Notes: generated from the letters alone by a model not told the origin. Positions 17,043-26,314 are shown, counted from the first letter of the stretch. The stretch: 64,000 nucleotides of DNA from JAGQZY01 sp964588335 (GCA_964588335.1 CAZPOV010000017.1:7116-71115), one strand, 5' to 3'. A program made the numbers and translations.

Positions 17043-17843
17043 CTATTTCTTTTTTTCGAAAGGCCCCATGGCTCGCAAAAGCTCCGCCACCGGTTCGGCT
17101 TGGGATTTGTGGCCGGCGAGAATTCCTCTATTTAAATATCTTGTCTTGCCATACTTCATTGTCTCTAAAGTCTTAACCTCAAAGAGAAAGCCATTGGATT
17201 CTTCCAATAAAACCTGAGCCGCAGCGGTGTCCCATTCACTGGTCGGACCAAATCGCAAATACAGATCAGCTCGTCCCGAGGCCAAATCGCAAAACTTTAA
17301 CGCCGAGCCTTTCTCTTGGATGTCAGCAATATTTAAAGCTTCAACAATCTGCTTTTTCTCGGGCCTCTTGTGAAAGCCGCTGGAGAACACCGTCAGCCCA
17401 CCTTGGACGCCCGGATGCGAGATGGGCTGATCTTCGCGATAAGCCCCTTCGCCTCGCACCGCCCAGTACAGAAGGTTTGCGGTCGGATCAAAGATAGCCC
17501 CCATATAGGGACGCCCCTCCTTAAGAAGTCCCACACAAATCGCGAACTCCTTCTCACCCCGGGCAAAATACTTGGTGCCATCCAGAGGATCGACTAAAAA
17601 ATAGGAGGACCCCGCCTCCGGGGGAACCTCTGGAAGGGCCTCTTCGCTGATCACAGGATAACCAAGAGGCTTCAACCCGGTGACCAGAAAGTCACTGACC
17701 CTCTGGTCAGCCGCCGTGACGGGACTGCCATCGGCCTTTTTCACTGGCTGCCGCATCAGCGGGTCTTTGCTCAATATCCGTAGCAATTCTCCGGCTTTAC
17801 GGGTTATTTCTAAAATATCTTGCACTTCTTGCGACACACCCAT
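17043..17843 (-). CDS. cysQ: 3'(2'),5'-bisphosphate nucleotidase CysQ (inositol monophosphatase family)
   Basis: CysQ dephosphorylates 3'-phosphoadenosine 5'-phosphate to AMP, using Mg2+ at the inner membrane or in the cytoplasm. The 266-residue protein carries the superfamily motifs SEE at 67-69, DPLDGT at 85-90, and the C-terminal WDTAAAQVLLEESNG. The order KADGSPVTAADQRVSDFL at about 36-53 is typical of CysQ rather than SuhB. It heads an operon with the MazG-like gene. No sulfate assimilation genes are nearby, so the role may be nucleotide salvage. Confidence 0.88.
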   Translation of the reverse strand: MGVSQEVQDILEITRKAGELLRILSKDPLMRQPVKKADGSPVTAADQRVSDFLVTGLKPLGYPVISEEALPEVPPEAGSSYFLVDPLDGTKYFARGEKEFAICVGLLKEGRPYMGAIFDPTANLLYWAVRGEGAYREDQPISHPGVQGGLTVFSSGFHKRPEKKQIVEALNIADIQEKGSALKFCDLASGRADLYLRFGPTSEWDTAAAQVLLEESNGFLFEVKTLETMKYGKTRYLNRGILAGHKSQAEPVAELLRAMGPFEKKK

Positions 17844-17885
17844 CCCTCTTAGGTATTGGAAGCCTCAGGAAAAGTTAAGTTTTTA

Positions 17886-17914
17886 TTGTCGACACCGGTG
17901 GAGCGTGTTATATC
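17886..17914 (+). promoter_or_regulatory. Candidate promoter for rpmG
   Basis: TTGTCG and TATATC are spaced by 17 bases, each matching the sigma-70 consensus at 4 of 6 positions, ending about 36 bases before the rpmG start codon. Confidence 0.4.
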
Positions 17915-17949
17915 CAGACATTCAATTTTCGTTTGAAAAGGACTGAATC

Positions 17950-18129
17950 ATGGCCAAAAAAGGGAAAGTTAGAATCATCACGTTGGAATGCACTGAAGCT
18001 CGCAAGCTTGGTCAGCCCCCTTCTCGTTATACAACTCGCAAAAACTTCCAAACTCATCCTGAGCGCTTGGAAAAGAAGAAGTATAACCCGAACTTACGTA
18101 AGCACACGGTTCACAAAGAAATCAAATAG
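17950..18129 (+). CDS. rpmG: 50S ribosomal protein L33
   Basis: A 59-residue gene. The C-terminal part (YTTRKNFQTHPERLEKKKYNPNLRKH, then TVHKEIK) is the clear L33 signature. The N-terminus MAKKGKVRIITLECTEARK has a single Cys and lacks the paired CxxC zinc ligands, so this is a zinc-independent (C-) form. AAGGA lies 7 bases before the ATG. The gene stands alone between cysQ (divergent) and the TPR gene (convergent), with its own terminator. Many bacteria place rpmG next to rpmB or next to secE, so the isolated position is somewhat unusual. L33 is usually 49-55 residues, so this one is slightly long. Confidence 0.93.
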   Translation: MAKKGKVRIITLECTEARKLGQPPSRYTTRKNFQTHPERLEKKKYNPNLRKHTVHKEIK

Positions 18130-18162
18130 TCCACATCTCTAAAAGCTAGAGAATGGATCGAC

Positions 18163-18191
18163 AAAAAAGCCTCTCGTACGAGGCTTTTTTT
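18163..18191. terminator. Bidirectional intrinsic terminator between rpmG and the TonB2 operon
   Basis: A short hairpin (GCCTC, six-base loop, GAGGC) is flanked by a run of A on the left and a run of T on the right. It can end rpmG transcription on the plus strand and the TonB2 operon on the minus strand. Confidence 0.8.
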
Positions 18192-18261
18192 ACGCCCAAA
18201 GGGTGGTTGCTGGCAGCGGGAGGCCAGGCTGCTGAATCACCTGGCTTAGAATGTTCTTATT

Positions 18262-19560
18262 TTAAAGGGTGGTGGTTTCCACTGCCTCAGTCTCTTCGGC
18301 CTCGTTGGCATACTTGTCAGGATTGATCCGCATGTCCTCAGCTTTGACGTAGCTGATCCATTGGTCGGCTTGGCGCATAACATCTTTAGAGGCTTTTTTA
18401 GCATTGATAAACGCCGCGGTGGCCGATTCAAACTTATCCAAATTAAAACGAGCCACACCTAATGCCATGTGAACATGCTGCGGATTTTTAATCCCGCCTT
18501 TTGCAAGGCCTTTGGTTAAAAACTCGTCGGCTTTTTTCCAGTTCTCTTGCTCAAGGTATATGCGGCCTTGTTTAGCAAATATTCGCCCGTCTTTCGCGTA
18601 TTTCGAGGATTGGTCATAAGCCACCAGGGCTTTATCCATCTCTTCAGCTTGCGCCCAAGCATCACCCAGAATTTCATAATTCTTTTGAGTTTTTTTAACG
18701 GTCCCATCGGCCAAAGCTTTTTCCAACAGACGGGCTCCTTTTAATGGAATACCACCATAAATAAAAAGACTCACCAAATTCATGATCTCAGAATCTTGCT
18801 TAAGGTAATCACCTTTTTCTGCAAGCTCCATGGTCGCCAAGGCTTTCTCATTGTTGTTCAAATTCAAATAAACCCCTGTTAGCTGCTTCCAGTACTTCTT
18901 CTTCTCGGGAAACATTCCAACAAGTTTTTCCAAAAGACGGCCGGCTTCTTGAAAGCGCTCAAGTTCATAGTTCATGGCAACAGCGAAAGCCAACCACGAC
19001 TCTTTTGGTTTCTTGGTCATATCAATCGCTTTAGTCACCAGGTCTAAGGCCTCTTTGCGGCGTTTCTTCTGAGCATAGATTGTCGCCTTCAGAACATAGG
19101 CATCAGGACTCGGTTCATCGGCAATACTAAACCACTCTTCAATTTTCTGAAGAGCCACATCATAATTTTCCTGAGTCACATGAACCTGTGCAATCGTATA
19201 CAAAGTCGACATCGTCGGACTGTACGGCAGGGTTTTAAGATCAATCGCGCCTTGCAGATACTTAAGAGCTTTTTTGAAATCATCTTTTTGAGCGTAAGCA
19301 AAACCCAAAGCTTGCATGACCTGAGCTTTTTCGTGAGGACGATTTTCAGTGGATTTCATCAGACGATTGAGAACATCAATCGCATCAGCAATTTTGTCTT
19401 TCGCCATTAAACTATGGGCTCGCGACAAACGCCGATGTGTTCCCTTAGAAATCAAAGCCGCACTTCTGTTTTTCAATTCTTCCTTGTTGATGGCAGCCGC
19501 CGAAACAGTTACCGACAAGGTCGTTAAAATAAGTACAACAAATTTAAAAATCGATCCCAT
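18262..19560 (-). CDS. Secreted TPR-repeat protein of the TonB2 operon
   Basis: A 432-residue exported protein: signal peptide (hydrophobic core FVVLILTTLSVTVSA, cleavage near SAAA), then about eight TPR-like helical hairpins. Clear repeats are ALGFAYAQKDDFKKALKYL, LKATIYAQKKRRKEALDLV and LGDAWAQAEEMDKALVAYD. The C-terminal tail is acidic and Thr-rich. TPR proteins close TonB2-type operons in Vibrio and other proteobacteria, where they are thought to scaffold the complex in the periplasm. Here it follows tonB by 14 bases and is the last gene before the terminator. Confidence 0.87.
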   Translation of the reverse strand: MGSIFKFVVLILTTLSVTVSAAAINKEELKNRSAALISKGTHRRLSRAHSLMAKDKIADAIDVLNRLMKSTENRPHEKAQVMQALGFAYAQKDDFKKALKYLQGAIDLKTLPYSPTMSTLYTIAQVHVTQENYDVALQKIEEWFSIADEPSPDAYVLKATIYAQKKRRKEALDLVTKAIDMTKKPKESWLAFAVAMNYELERFQEAGRLLEKLVGMFPEKKKYWKQLTGVYLNLNNNEKALATMELAEKGDYLKQDSEIMNLVSLFIYGGIPLKGARLLEKALADGTVKKTQKNYEILGDAWAQAEEMDKALVAYDQSSKYAKDGRIFAKQGRIYLEQENWKKADEFLTKGLAKGGIKNPQHVHMALGVARFNLDKFESATAAFINAKKASKDVMRQADQWISYVKAEDMRINPDKYANEAEETEAVETTTL

Positions 19561-19574
19561 TCAAGTTTCCCTTT

Positions 19575-20243
19575 CTACTGTGTGAGTTTAAAGTCCAGTT
19601 GGACTTTCTGGGCCACACGCACCGGCTTGCCATCCTCTTGTTGTGGTTTGTACTTCCACTTAAGAACAGCGCGCTTTGCACTCATGTCGAACACACGACG
19701 CGGCTTCGATCCCACCACTTCAACATTGTCCACGGTTCCACTTTCTGTCACTTCAAAGGAAAGAACCACATGCCCTTCAAGACCTTGCATGGCCGCCTTT
19801 CGCGGATACTGAGGCTCAATACGAACGATTGGAGTCAGCATGTTTCCTGTCGCCGCTCCACCAGCGCCGCCCAAATAAGGCCCGTTGCCTTTCAATGAGG
19901 TGCTGAGCTTTGGTAGTTTCATATTCATTTGTGGTTTCGCTGGCTCATTAGCCGCCAACGAAAGTTTCTGTGGTGGTGGCGGTTTTTTTGGATCTGGTGG
20001 TTTTTTCGGCTTCTGCCGTTTTCTCTCCTGAACCATACTCTCTTTTTTGATACGCACAAATTCAATAAAGTTTTCGCTATCATCGGACTTGTTTAAGTTG
20101 GCTCCCCCTGAAATCAATTGTGACATCAGATAAAACAGAGACAAGGTTACGACCAACCCAGCCGCAGCCGCCGAGATAACCTTATTCGTTTTGAAAAAAC
20201 CACCCACGGCTTTCACCACGGGGTTTTGTTTCAAAGCACCCAT
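19575..20243 (-). CDS. tonB: TonB energy transducer
   Basis: TonB carries proton-motive-force-derived motion from ExbB/ExbD to outer-membrane receptors. The 222-residue protein has one N-terminal membrane helix (about 21-44) and a basic/Pro-rich periplasmic linker (QKPKKPPDPKKPPPPQK). Its C-terminal TonB domain starts at about 138 (RIEPQYPRKAAMQGLEGHVVLSFEV, ending KWKYKPQQEDGKPVRVAQKVQLDF). The linker is short, as in TonB2 proteins. Fifth gene of the operon, 10 bases downstream of exbD. Confidence 0.93.
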   Translation of the reverse strand: MGALKQNPVVKAVGGFFKTNKVISAAAAGLVVTLSLFYLMSQLISGGANLNKSDDSENFIEFVRIKKESMVQERKRQKPKKPPDPKKPPPPQKLSLAANEPAKPQMNMKLPKLSTSLKGNGPYLGGAGGAATGNMLTPIVRIEPQYPRKAAMQGLEGHVVLSFEVTESGTVDNVEVVGSKPRRVFDMSAKRAVLKWKYKPQQEDGKPVRVAQKVQLDFKLTQ

Positions 20244-20253
20244 TCAAACTCCC

Positions 20254-20667
20254 CTATTGTCCCACACCCGGAGACGCAGCAACGGAAATGCTTTCGACGC
20301 CCGCCAATCGAATCTGGTCCATAACTTCAACTAGAATTCCAGTTTCAGACATTTTGTCGGCTTGGATCACAACGGTGCCCTCGGGGCTTTCCGCGTGCAA
20401 CCTTTCAATATTGGCTCGAACAGAGCGAATATCCACTCGCCGTTTCTGAATCCAAATATCACCGGTTTGCGAGATCCCCACCAAAATCGAAGCTCTTTCT
20501 TTTTTCTTTGCCGTAGACGCCGAGGGACGGTTGACATCAAGCCCCGACTCTTTCACGAAAGAAGTGGTCACAATAAAGAAAATAAGCATGATAAACACCA
20601 CATCGAGCATGGGTGTTAAATCGATTCCCGCATCTTCTTCCTGATTTTTTCTTCTTCTTCTACTCAT
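20254..20667 (-). CDS. exbD: Biopolymer transport protein ExbD
   Basis: ExbD forms the ion-conducting stator with ExbB. The 137-residue protein has a basic cytoplasmic N-terminus (SRRRRKN), one membrane helix at about 20-37 with the essential Asp22 in LTPMLDVVFIML, and a periplasmic domain ending in VMDQIRLAGVESISVAA. All are typical of the ExbD/TolR family. Family and operon context favour the TonB2 branch. Its start is 24 bases after the ExbB gene. Confidence 0.94.
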   Translation of the reverse strand: MSRRRRKNQEEDAGIDLTPMLDVVFIMLIFFIVTTSFVKESGLDVNRPSASTAKKKERASILVGISQTGDIWIQKRRVDIRSVRANIERLHAESPEGTVVIQADKMSETGILVEVMDQIRLAGVESISVAASPGVGQ

Positions 20668-20691
20668 AAATTCATCCTTAACAAATCCGCT

Positions 20692-21213
20692 CTAACTTAA
20701 AGGAAGAGCGTCGGCCAATTTCTGTTGTTCTTTCTTCGCCTTGGTCTCCAATAAACTTCCAAAATAAAGTCCAGAGAGTGCCGCGACCATTCCTGCCATG
20801 GTTGGAATTGTCGCCATCGAGATTCCAGACGCCATCAAACGCGCGTTACCTGTGCCGGTGATCGCCATCACTTCAAAAACCGCGATCATTCCCGTCACTG
20901 TTCCCAAAAGCCCCATCAAAGGACACATCGCCACCAACATCTTAATTGATGAAATATTGTGCTTTAACTTTGTGGACATTCGAGAAATTTCTGCCTCACG
21001 AATTCGATGAGCATACCAAGACGAACGATCCTGACGAGATTTCCAAGCTTCTATGACATGTTTGCGGTCTTCGGGAAATTCATTTTTAAAGTACATGAAT
21101 CTCTCGATGATTAAGCCCCAAAGCAAAACCAGAGTGAAGAAGATCAACCAAAGGACATCTCCCCCACGCTCTAAAAAATCTCGAATGACGTCAAATGCAT
21201 CAATCAAAAACAT
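20692..21213 (-). CDS. exbB: ExbB-type proton channel protein (second ExbB-like)
   Basis: A 173-residue member of the MotA/TolQ/ExbB family with three membrane helices: one near the N-terminus (about 17-37) and two in the C-terminal half (MLVAMCPLMGLLGTVTGMIAVF, and TIPTMAGMVAALSGLYFGSLL). The conserved PLMGLLGTVTGM lies in the pore-forming helix. It is shorter than E. coli ExbB and fits ExbB2. It lies 5 bases downstream of the TtpC-like gene, which encodes another ExbB-like domain, so this operon supplies two different ExbB-type subunits, as in Vibrio TonB2 systems. Confidence 0.9.
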   Translation of the reverse strand: MFLIDAFDVIRDFLERGGDVLWLIFFTLVLLWGLIIERFMYFKNEFPEDRKHVIEAWKSRQDRSSWYAHRIREAEISRMSTKLKHNISSIKMLVAMCPLMGLLGTVTGMIAVFEVMAITGTGNARLMASGISMATIPTMAGMVAALSGLYFGSLLETKAKKEQQKLADALPLS

Positions 21214-21218
21214 AGTCG

Positions 21219-22556
21219 TTATGCCTTACTTTTTTCAGCGCGAGCCGCAATCATTCCAGCACTTTCTTCTTCAAGAATTTGCACAAGACCTTTCGACTTG
21301 TTGGCAATCACATTGTGAAGAAGCAACAATGGAATGGCACAAACCAGACCCAAAACAGTTGTCATCAAGGCCTGAGAAATACCACCCGCCATTAGCTTAG
21401 GATCTCCAGTACCAAACAGAGTGATCGACTGGAACGTGGCAATCATACCTGTCACAGTTCCTAGAAGACCCAACAAAGGCGCCACTGCAGCCAAAATTTT
21501 CACAGTCCCAATCCCTTTTTCAAGAGGTGGTGTGGCTTTTAAAATGGCTTCATCGATTTTTAACTCTAAAGTTTCAAGGTCAGCAGTTTTGTTTGCCTCG
21601 TAGGCCATCATGATTTTTCCAAGAGCATTGTCTTCAGAGGCATTGGGATTACCCATTTGCGCTTTGATTTTATCACCCTCAGTTTTAAGAGTTTTAATTC
21701 TCTCAATCACAAGACCGATTCCAAGGAACAGCAATGCAATAATCACGTAACCAACAAGACCACCCTGTTGCAATCTCTCCCAAAAACTGGGCGCTTGCAC
21801 CAACATCGAAAGCAATGAGCCTCGCGACGGATCAACAGCAAAGGCCTCATAAGTCGATCCTTTGGCGGAGGCCAAATCATCGATCATACCTGTGTAACGA
21901 GATGAGGGCTGACGACCCAACTCAACAATTTGACCTGTTGAAGGCTGGTAGTTGTAGTATTCGCCGTCACTCACAAGGTTAAAGGCTCCAACACGGGTCA
22001 CCATCTGTTCAGACTTTTCACCGTCGGACTTAACCACTGTGGTTTTAAATTGCGTGGTTTTACCAGTTTCAGTCATTTCACGCTGAAGCTCGTACCAAAG
22101 TCTTTCCAGCTTTGGAATATTCGGTAGAGATTTACTCTCTGCCAAGTTAGCAGCAAACGCTTTACGACCACGAATCTGAGCCGATACCACGGAATTTTCA
22201 ATCTGACCTTTCAGATCACCGGCCACCTGACGAACAACTCCGAACATTTCACCCAAGGTGCCCATGGCCATGTTGAGTTCTTCCTCAACTTTCGCCAATT
22301 TCTTTTCGTTGCTGTCAAAGTCGTTGGTGAGCTGTTCAGTCGTTCTTTCTAAAGCGGCCAATTCGGCTTTGGCTTTATTAAGAAGGGCCTGTTGCTTGTC
22401 TTTTTCACGTTTGAACTCAGCTTCACGCTTTTTAAACTCTGCTGTTTGTGTAACAGCTTCGTTTTTCACTTTTTGCAAAAGCTCATCCAAGGTCGCAGCT
22501 TGCGAAATTGAAGGAACAAGGAAAAATAGGATGATTAAAGATTTAAAGAGTTTCAA
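21219..22556 (-). CDS. TtpC-like protein: periplasmic coiled coil fused to an ExbB domain
   Basis: The 445-residue protein has a signal sequence (FKSLIILFFLVPSISQA), then a long charged coiled coil at about 25-100 (EFKKREAEFKREKDKQQALL and further), a periplasmic globular region, and finally an ExbB-like membrane domain with three helices. The pore motif PLLGLLGTVTGMIATFQSITLFG lies near residue 365. This is the architecture of TtpC, required for TonB2-mediated uptake in Vibrio. It overlaps the DUF3450 gene by 14 bases and precedes exbB by 5. The N-terminal domain would connect the motor to periplasmic partners. Confidence 0.9.
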   Translation of the reverse strand: MKLFKSLIILFFLVPSISQAATLDELLQKVKNEAVTQTAEFKKREAEFKREKDKQQALLNKAKAELAALERTTEQLTNDFDSNEKKLAKVEEELNMAMGTLGEMFGVVRQVAGDLKGQIENSVVSAQIRGRKAFAANLAESKSLPNIPKLERLWYELQREMTETGKTTQFKTTVVKSDGEKSEQMVTRVGAFNLVSDGEYYNYQPSTGQIVELGRQPSSRYTGMIDDLASAKGSTYEAFAVDPSRGSLLSMLVQAPSFWERLQQGGLVGYVIIALLFLGIGLVIERIKTLKTEGDKIKAQMGNPNASEDNALGKIMMAYEANKTADLETLELKIDEAILKATPPLEKGIGTVKILAAVAPLLGLLGTVTGMIATFQSITLFGTGDPKLMAGGISQALMTTVLGLVCAIPLLLLHNVIANKSKGLVQILEEESAGMIAARAEKSKA

Positions 22557-23370
22557 CTTGCACCTCCACTGGAGCTGGAACAGGTAAAGTCATAAGGCTT
22601 GGCGCTGATTGTTTACGTGCCATTTTTAGACCCTGTTGGATGGATTTTCGATAGCTGCTGGAAAGGGGTTCCCACTTTCTCTCTTTCTGATTCCAGTACC
22701 CTTGCTCTTCACCATCAAGGGTTTGATAAACAAGACTGATTCGACCGGTGCGAAGAAAATCAACCGTCAACTCCTTACCATCGACTTTCTGCAGTCCACG
22801 ATAAGCTTCAATGGTTCGGCCGTATTCATTTTCAATTTGATAAGCTTCAATCACGCGACGGAATTTTTCGGAAGTCGAAACCTTGGCTTTATCCATCAAC
22901 TTTTTAATGGAAGACAAGCGTCGTGATCTTTCCTCAGGCAAAAACGGCACGTCCAACTCAATGAATTTCTCTAAGTTGGTAATCATGCGATGCATGAGTG
23001 GGAAAATTTCTTTATTAGTGGTTTTGATTTCCTCAATTTGCTCACGCATGGAAACCATTTCTTTGTTTTGTGATTCGATGAGTTTTCGAAGCTGCTCATT
23101 GTAAACTTTGGTGTTTTCAATTTTTCTGAGCGTGGCTCGATATTCATCGATAATGTCTTTGGTTTTATCAGCTGTTGAAGACACTCTTTTTTGGTGAGCG
23201 CGCGCAGCATCATCGACCTTCACTTGCTCTCCTTGAGTGTTTTTAAGCTTTTTTTCCTGTGCATTGGCTTTTTGTAGTGTCCCTAAAAAGGCCAAAACGA
23301 ACATTGCTGTGAACGCAAGAAGCGCCAGCCTCACCGTCTTTAACATTTGTTTTTTTTGTAAACTATTCAT
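22543..23370 (-). CDS. DUF3450 protein, first gene of the TonB2 operon
   Basis: A 275-residue exported coiled-coil protein: signal peptide (hydrophobic stretch LALLAFTAMFVLAFLGTL, cleavage near ANA-QE), then a helix-rich region (TLRKIENTKVYNEQLRKLIE, and EMVSMREQIEEIKTTNKEIF). A conserved tail includes FLRTGRISLVYQTLDGEEQGYWNQ and the Trp-containing strand that follows. This matches DUF3450, which in many proteobacteria heads the ttpC-exbB2-exbD2-tonB2-TPR cluster. A plausible promoter lies at 23398-23427. Function of DUF3450 is not established; a periplasmic structural role in the complex is inference. Confidence 0.88.
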   Translation of the reverse strand: MNSLQKKQMLKTVRLALLAFTAMFVLAFLGTLQKANAQEKKLKNTQGEQVKVDDAARAHQKRVSSTADKTKDIIDEYRATLRKIENTKVYNEQLRKLIESQNKEMVSMREQIEEIKTTNKEIFPLMHRMITNLEKFIELDVPFLPEERSRRLSSIKKLMDKAKVSTSEKFRRVIEAYQIENEYGRTIEAYRGLQKVDGKELTVDFLRTGRISLVYQTLDGEEQGYWNQKERKWEPLSSSYRKSIQQGLKMARKQSAPSLMTLPVPAPVEVQVETL

Positions 23371-23397
23371 AGTACCCCTCGAAATTTCGCAAGTGCC

Positions 23398-23427
23398 ATC
23401 CTACCCTCCAAAGGTCTAGTGAATCAA
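23398..23427 (-). promoter_or_regulatory. Candidate promoter of the TonB2 operon
   Basis: On the minus strand, TTGATT and TAGGAT are separated by 18 bases, each with 4 of 6 consensus matches, 27 bases before the DUF3450 start. No Fur-like box was recognised. Confidence 0.35.
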
Positions 23428-23514
23428 GGATTTGAATAAAACCAGAGAAAGGATTAACCGAAATTCATGGTGACCCATTTCTTTAGAAATTACAGACTCT
23501 TACAGCTCTAAATA

Positions 23515-23548
23515 CAAAAAAAGCCACTGATATGAGCATCAGTGGCTT
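23515..23548 (-). terminator. Intrinsic terminator after the first TonB-dependent receptor
   Basis: A perfect 11-base-pair stem (AAGCCACTGAT with its complement, six-base loop) is followed on the minus strand by a run of seven or more T. It separates the receptor gene from the TonB2 operon, so the two are transcribed independently. Confidence 0.88.
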
Positions 23549-23577
23549 TGACAGTTTCTTAAAAAGTTGTCAGACGC

Positions 23578-26259
23578 TTAGAAATTCTGCGTATAAGAAC
23601 CCCAAAACGTGCGACCGAAGGGGTCGTAAAGGCTGGTGTTGATAAATCCATTGGCCAAATGTTCATTCTGCCAAGGACGGTCTGTACCGAACACGTTGCG
23701 CACCCCTAGACTGAAAACACCATCCCAAGAGGCTGCATAGCTGGCTTGAAGATCAAGTTCAGTATGGTCTCTGGTTTTCCCAACAGTTCCAGGAGCTGTC
23801 GCACTGGCGTTTTGCTCTCCGATTGTTCGAATCAATGAGTTAATACCCCATGTGTTATTCGACATTCCAATCGCTATGTTGTTTCTCCAGTAAGGATTTC
23901 CAGCCCAGCCAACGCGGTTTTGCGCCGACAATCCTGGAAAAGCAATTTCATCAATTCGCAGCAAATAAGAATAATCAACGATGGAAGTCAGTGTCCAATT
24001 TCCAAAAACAGGTGTGTTGTAGGCCAAACGAAATTCAAGTCCTTCACTGGTTCGTGAAGCCAAGTTCAAGTTTGGCGCAACAATTCTTTCCACAGCTCCA
24101 GTTCCAGCGGGGTTTCGCACAATTTCGATTCCGAACTGGCTAAGATCGATACCTGCAGCTTCAGCTCGAAAGAGGTCACGAACCGTGTCAGAAGATACTC
24201 GTTGAACAACATCATTCTGCTCAGTCACATAATAATCTGTAGAGAACGACAATCTATCCAAAATTTGCCAAACAAAACCAACGTTAAACGAAGTTGAAGT
24301 TTCTTCCTTCAAATTAGGGTTACCACTTCCAAAAGTTTTGAACTGGGCATTCTCGTCAGCCACTGCATCATAACCAAAAGGATAAGAAACAGTGCCTGAC
24401 TCGTACAAGTCTTCAAGAGCCGGTGCTTTAAATCCCGTTCCCCATGTTCCTCGTAGCATGAAACTATTAAGAGGTTTGTATCGAAAACCCACCTTCGGGT
24501 TCACTGTTGAACCAAAATCACTGTAATTGTCGAAACGTCCGGCCAATTGCAATTCAAGGTTTCTTAAAGCTGGAACCGAAAACTCGGTGTACATCGACTG
24601 GAAATCACGTCGACCACTGCCTTCAGCACTTGTGGAACCACCCCACTGAGCCCCCGAAGCCGTCACACCATCGGCGGTTTGTTCGAAGGTTTGCCAGTTG
24701 GTTGAAACACCGACGGCCATCGCCACTGGGCCTGTTGAAAGACTGGCAATCTCTCCTGTGGCCGACATAAGAACAGTCGCAACACTGGAATTGATATCGA
24801 GAACAGGAACATAGGTCGAATCACTGATATCACTTTTGTTGCCAGAGGCCGCGAAAGGATTGAAATACGTGGGATCGGCGACAGTTTTCTGACGCATCTG
24901 CAATTTATTAGCAAATCCCGAAACACCGCGATTGCTGGTTTTGGTTTCAGCGTAGTTTCCAGAAAACTCCCATTCCCAGGTGTTCCAGAGATAACCTTCA
25001 ACACCCGAAGAAATACCGACACTGTCACTGGTGATTTCGCTTTTTCGCGGCCCCACTTCCTCGACGAGACGGTAAATGACGTCAACGTCGTTTCCGGGTG
25101 ATGCACCATTAACAGAAGTGGCTCCAGGAGGAAGACCCCAAGCATCAGCAACAGCCTTAGGAATTCGAGTATCGATACCACTTGTTCCTGGATCTCTTTC
25201 GTCAAGGAATCCATCTGGCGGAGGCGCTAACTGAGTTTTTACAATTCGTCGAGTGTAAATACCACGGGCAAAGACTTTTAAGTTTTCATTGATCTCATAG
25301 CCACCGTTAAGCAACGTACTGAACTGCTCAATTTCTGGAATCACGTTCATGTAAGGAGAGTAATCGAAACGACAACGACCGCGTCCGTCCACAGAGCCTG
25401 TACAAGGTGCAGCTCCGCCACCGGCATTCCAAGCGGTTTCGGGGTCGTCGTGATTCTTCCAGCTTCCTGGGCTTCCGGTCGGACTCAAATAAGGGTCTGT
25501 TGGGATGAAAAAATCGCGATCACGCATCGCCACCGGACGATTGTTGCGATAGTTTAAAACGGCAAGAAAATCATAATTGCTGCCGGTTGTCCCCCAAGTT
25601 CCTGTGACGTCCGTACGTTGTCCTCCAGGCTCTTCGGGTTGAAAGTGCCGCAAGGTCACAGAGGCTCCATCGAAATTACGTTTGGTTATGAAGTTAATCA
25701 CTCCACCGAGGGCGTCAGAGCCATAAATCGCTGAAGCACCATCTTTAAGAATCTCAACGCGTTCAATGGCCGCCATCGGTATCAAGTTCAAATCGACTCG
25801 AGTTGAACCTCCAATGGTTGGCATTCTTTTGCCATCAAGGAGGACAAGAATGTTGTTGGACGTCATCCCGCGCACGGAAGTGGTGGCTGCACCGGCATCG
25901 GCTCCGCCACTTAAACCCGCTTCTCGGTCAGCTCCCAAACCAGCCACCGTCGTATCACGGAGAACATCCGCCACTGAGTTGTAGCCCGTCTTATCAAGAT
26001 AATCACGATCAAGGGTGAGGACCGGTGAAGGACCTTCCACATCAATACGCTTAATATGTGAACCAGTGACCTGAATTTTTTCAACCTTGCCGCGTGGTGC
26101 AGCTTCACTGCTGTCATTCGCTTCATTTGTTGATTGTTCTGTTGTTGTCTCAGCAGGAGCTTCAGCACTTGTATTGGCTTCCGATCCTGTGTCTTCTTGG
26201 GCCAATGCAAACATTGGTGCGACAAGAAGAGCCACGATGAGTGTCCCTAACTTTTTCAT
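23578..26259 (-). CDS. TonB-dependent outer-membrane receptor 1
   Basis: An 893-residue receptor: signal peptide (MKKLGTLIVALLVAPMFALA-Q), an acidic Ser/Thr-rich N-terminal spacer (about 21-55), then the plug domain beginning KVEKIQVTGSHIKRIDVEG. Plug landmarks include SVRGMTSNNILVLLDGKRMP and VEILKDGASAIYGSDALGGVINFIT. A 22-strand barrel follows, ending in Phe (GSYTQNF). FRYKPLNSFMLRGTWGTGFKAPAL is a conserved receptor barrel motif. Its position next to the TonB2 operon suggests it is energised by it. The substrate cannot be read from sequence; there is no siderophore-biosynthesis context. Confidence 0.93.
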   Translation of the reverse strand: MKKLGTLIVALLVAPMFALAQEDTGSEANTSAEAPAETTTEQSTNEANDSSEAAPRGKVEKIQVTGSHIKRIDVEGPSPVLTLDRDYLDKTGYNSVADVLRDTTVAGLGADREAGLSGGADAGAATTSVRGMTSNNILVLLDGKRMPTIGGSTRVDLNLIPMAAIERVEILKDGASAIYGSDALGGVINFITKRNFDGASVTLRHFQPEEPGGQRTDVTGTWGTTGSNYDFLAVLNYRNNRPVAMRDRDFFIPTDPYLSPTGSPGSWKNHDDPETAWNAGGGAAPCTGSVDGRGRCRFDYSPYMNVIPEIEQFSTLLNGGYEINENLKVFARGIYTRRIVKTQLAPPPDGFLDERDPGTSGIDTRIPKAVADAWGLPPGATSVNGASPGNDVDVIYRLVEEVGPRKSEITSDSVGISSGVEGYLWNTWEWEFSGNYAETKTSNRGVSGFANKLQMRQKTVADPTYFNPFAASGNKSDISDSTYVPVLDINSSVATVLMSATGEIASLSTGPVAMAVGVSTNWQTFEQTADGVTASGAQWGGSTSAEGSGRRDFQSMYTEFSVPALRNLELQLAGRFDNYSDFGSTVNPKVGFRYKPLNSFMLRGTWGTGFKAPALEDLYESGTVSYPFGYDAVADENAQFKTFGSGNPNLKEETSTSFNVGFVWQILDRLSFSTDYYVTEQNDVVQRVSSDTVRDLFRAEAAGIDLSQFGIEIVRNPAGTGAVERIVAPNLNLASRTSEGLEFRLAYNTPVFGNWTLTSIVDYSYLLRIDEIAFPGLSAQNRVGWAGNPYWRNNIAIGMSNNTWGINSLIRTIGEQNASATAPGTVGKTRDHTELDLQASYAASWDGVFSLGVRNVFGTDRPWQNEHLANGFINTSLYDPFGRTFWGSYTQNF

Positions 26260-26314
26260 ATTCTTACCCCATTGAAAAATGATGAATCCCTAACGATCTT
26301 CTGAAAGACCTTAC

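Noticed and set aside
24663..25214. 183-codon frame within receptor 1
   Set aside because: Same strand but another frame inside a clear TonB-dependent receptor gene; composition is that of a shadow frame.
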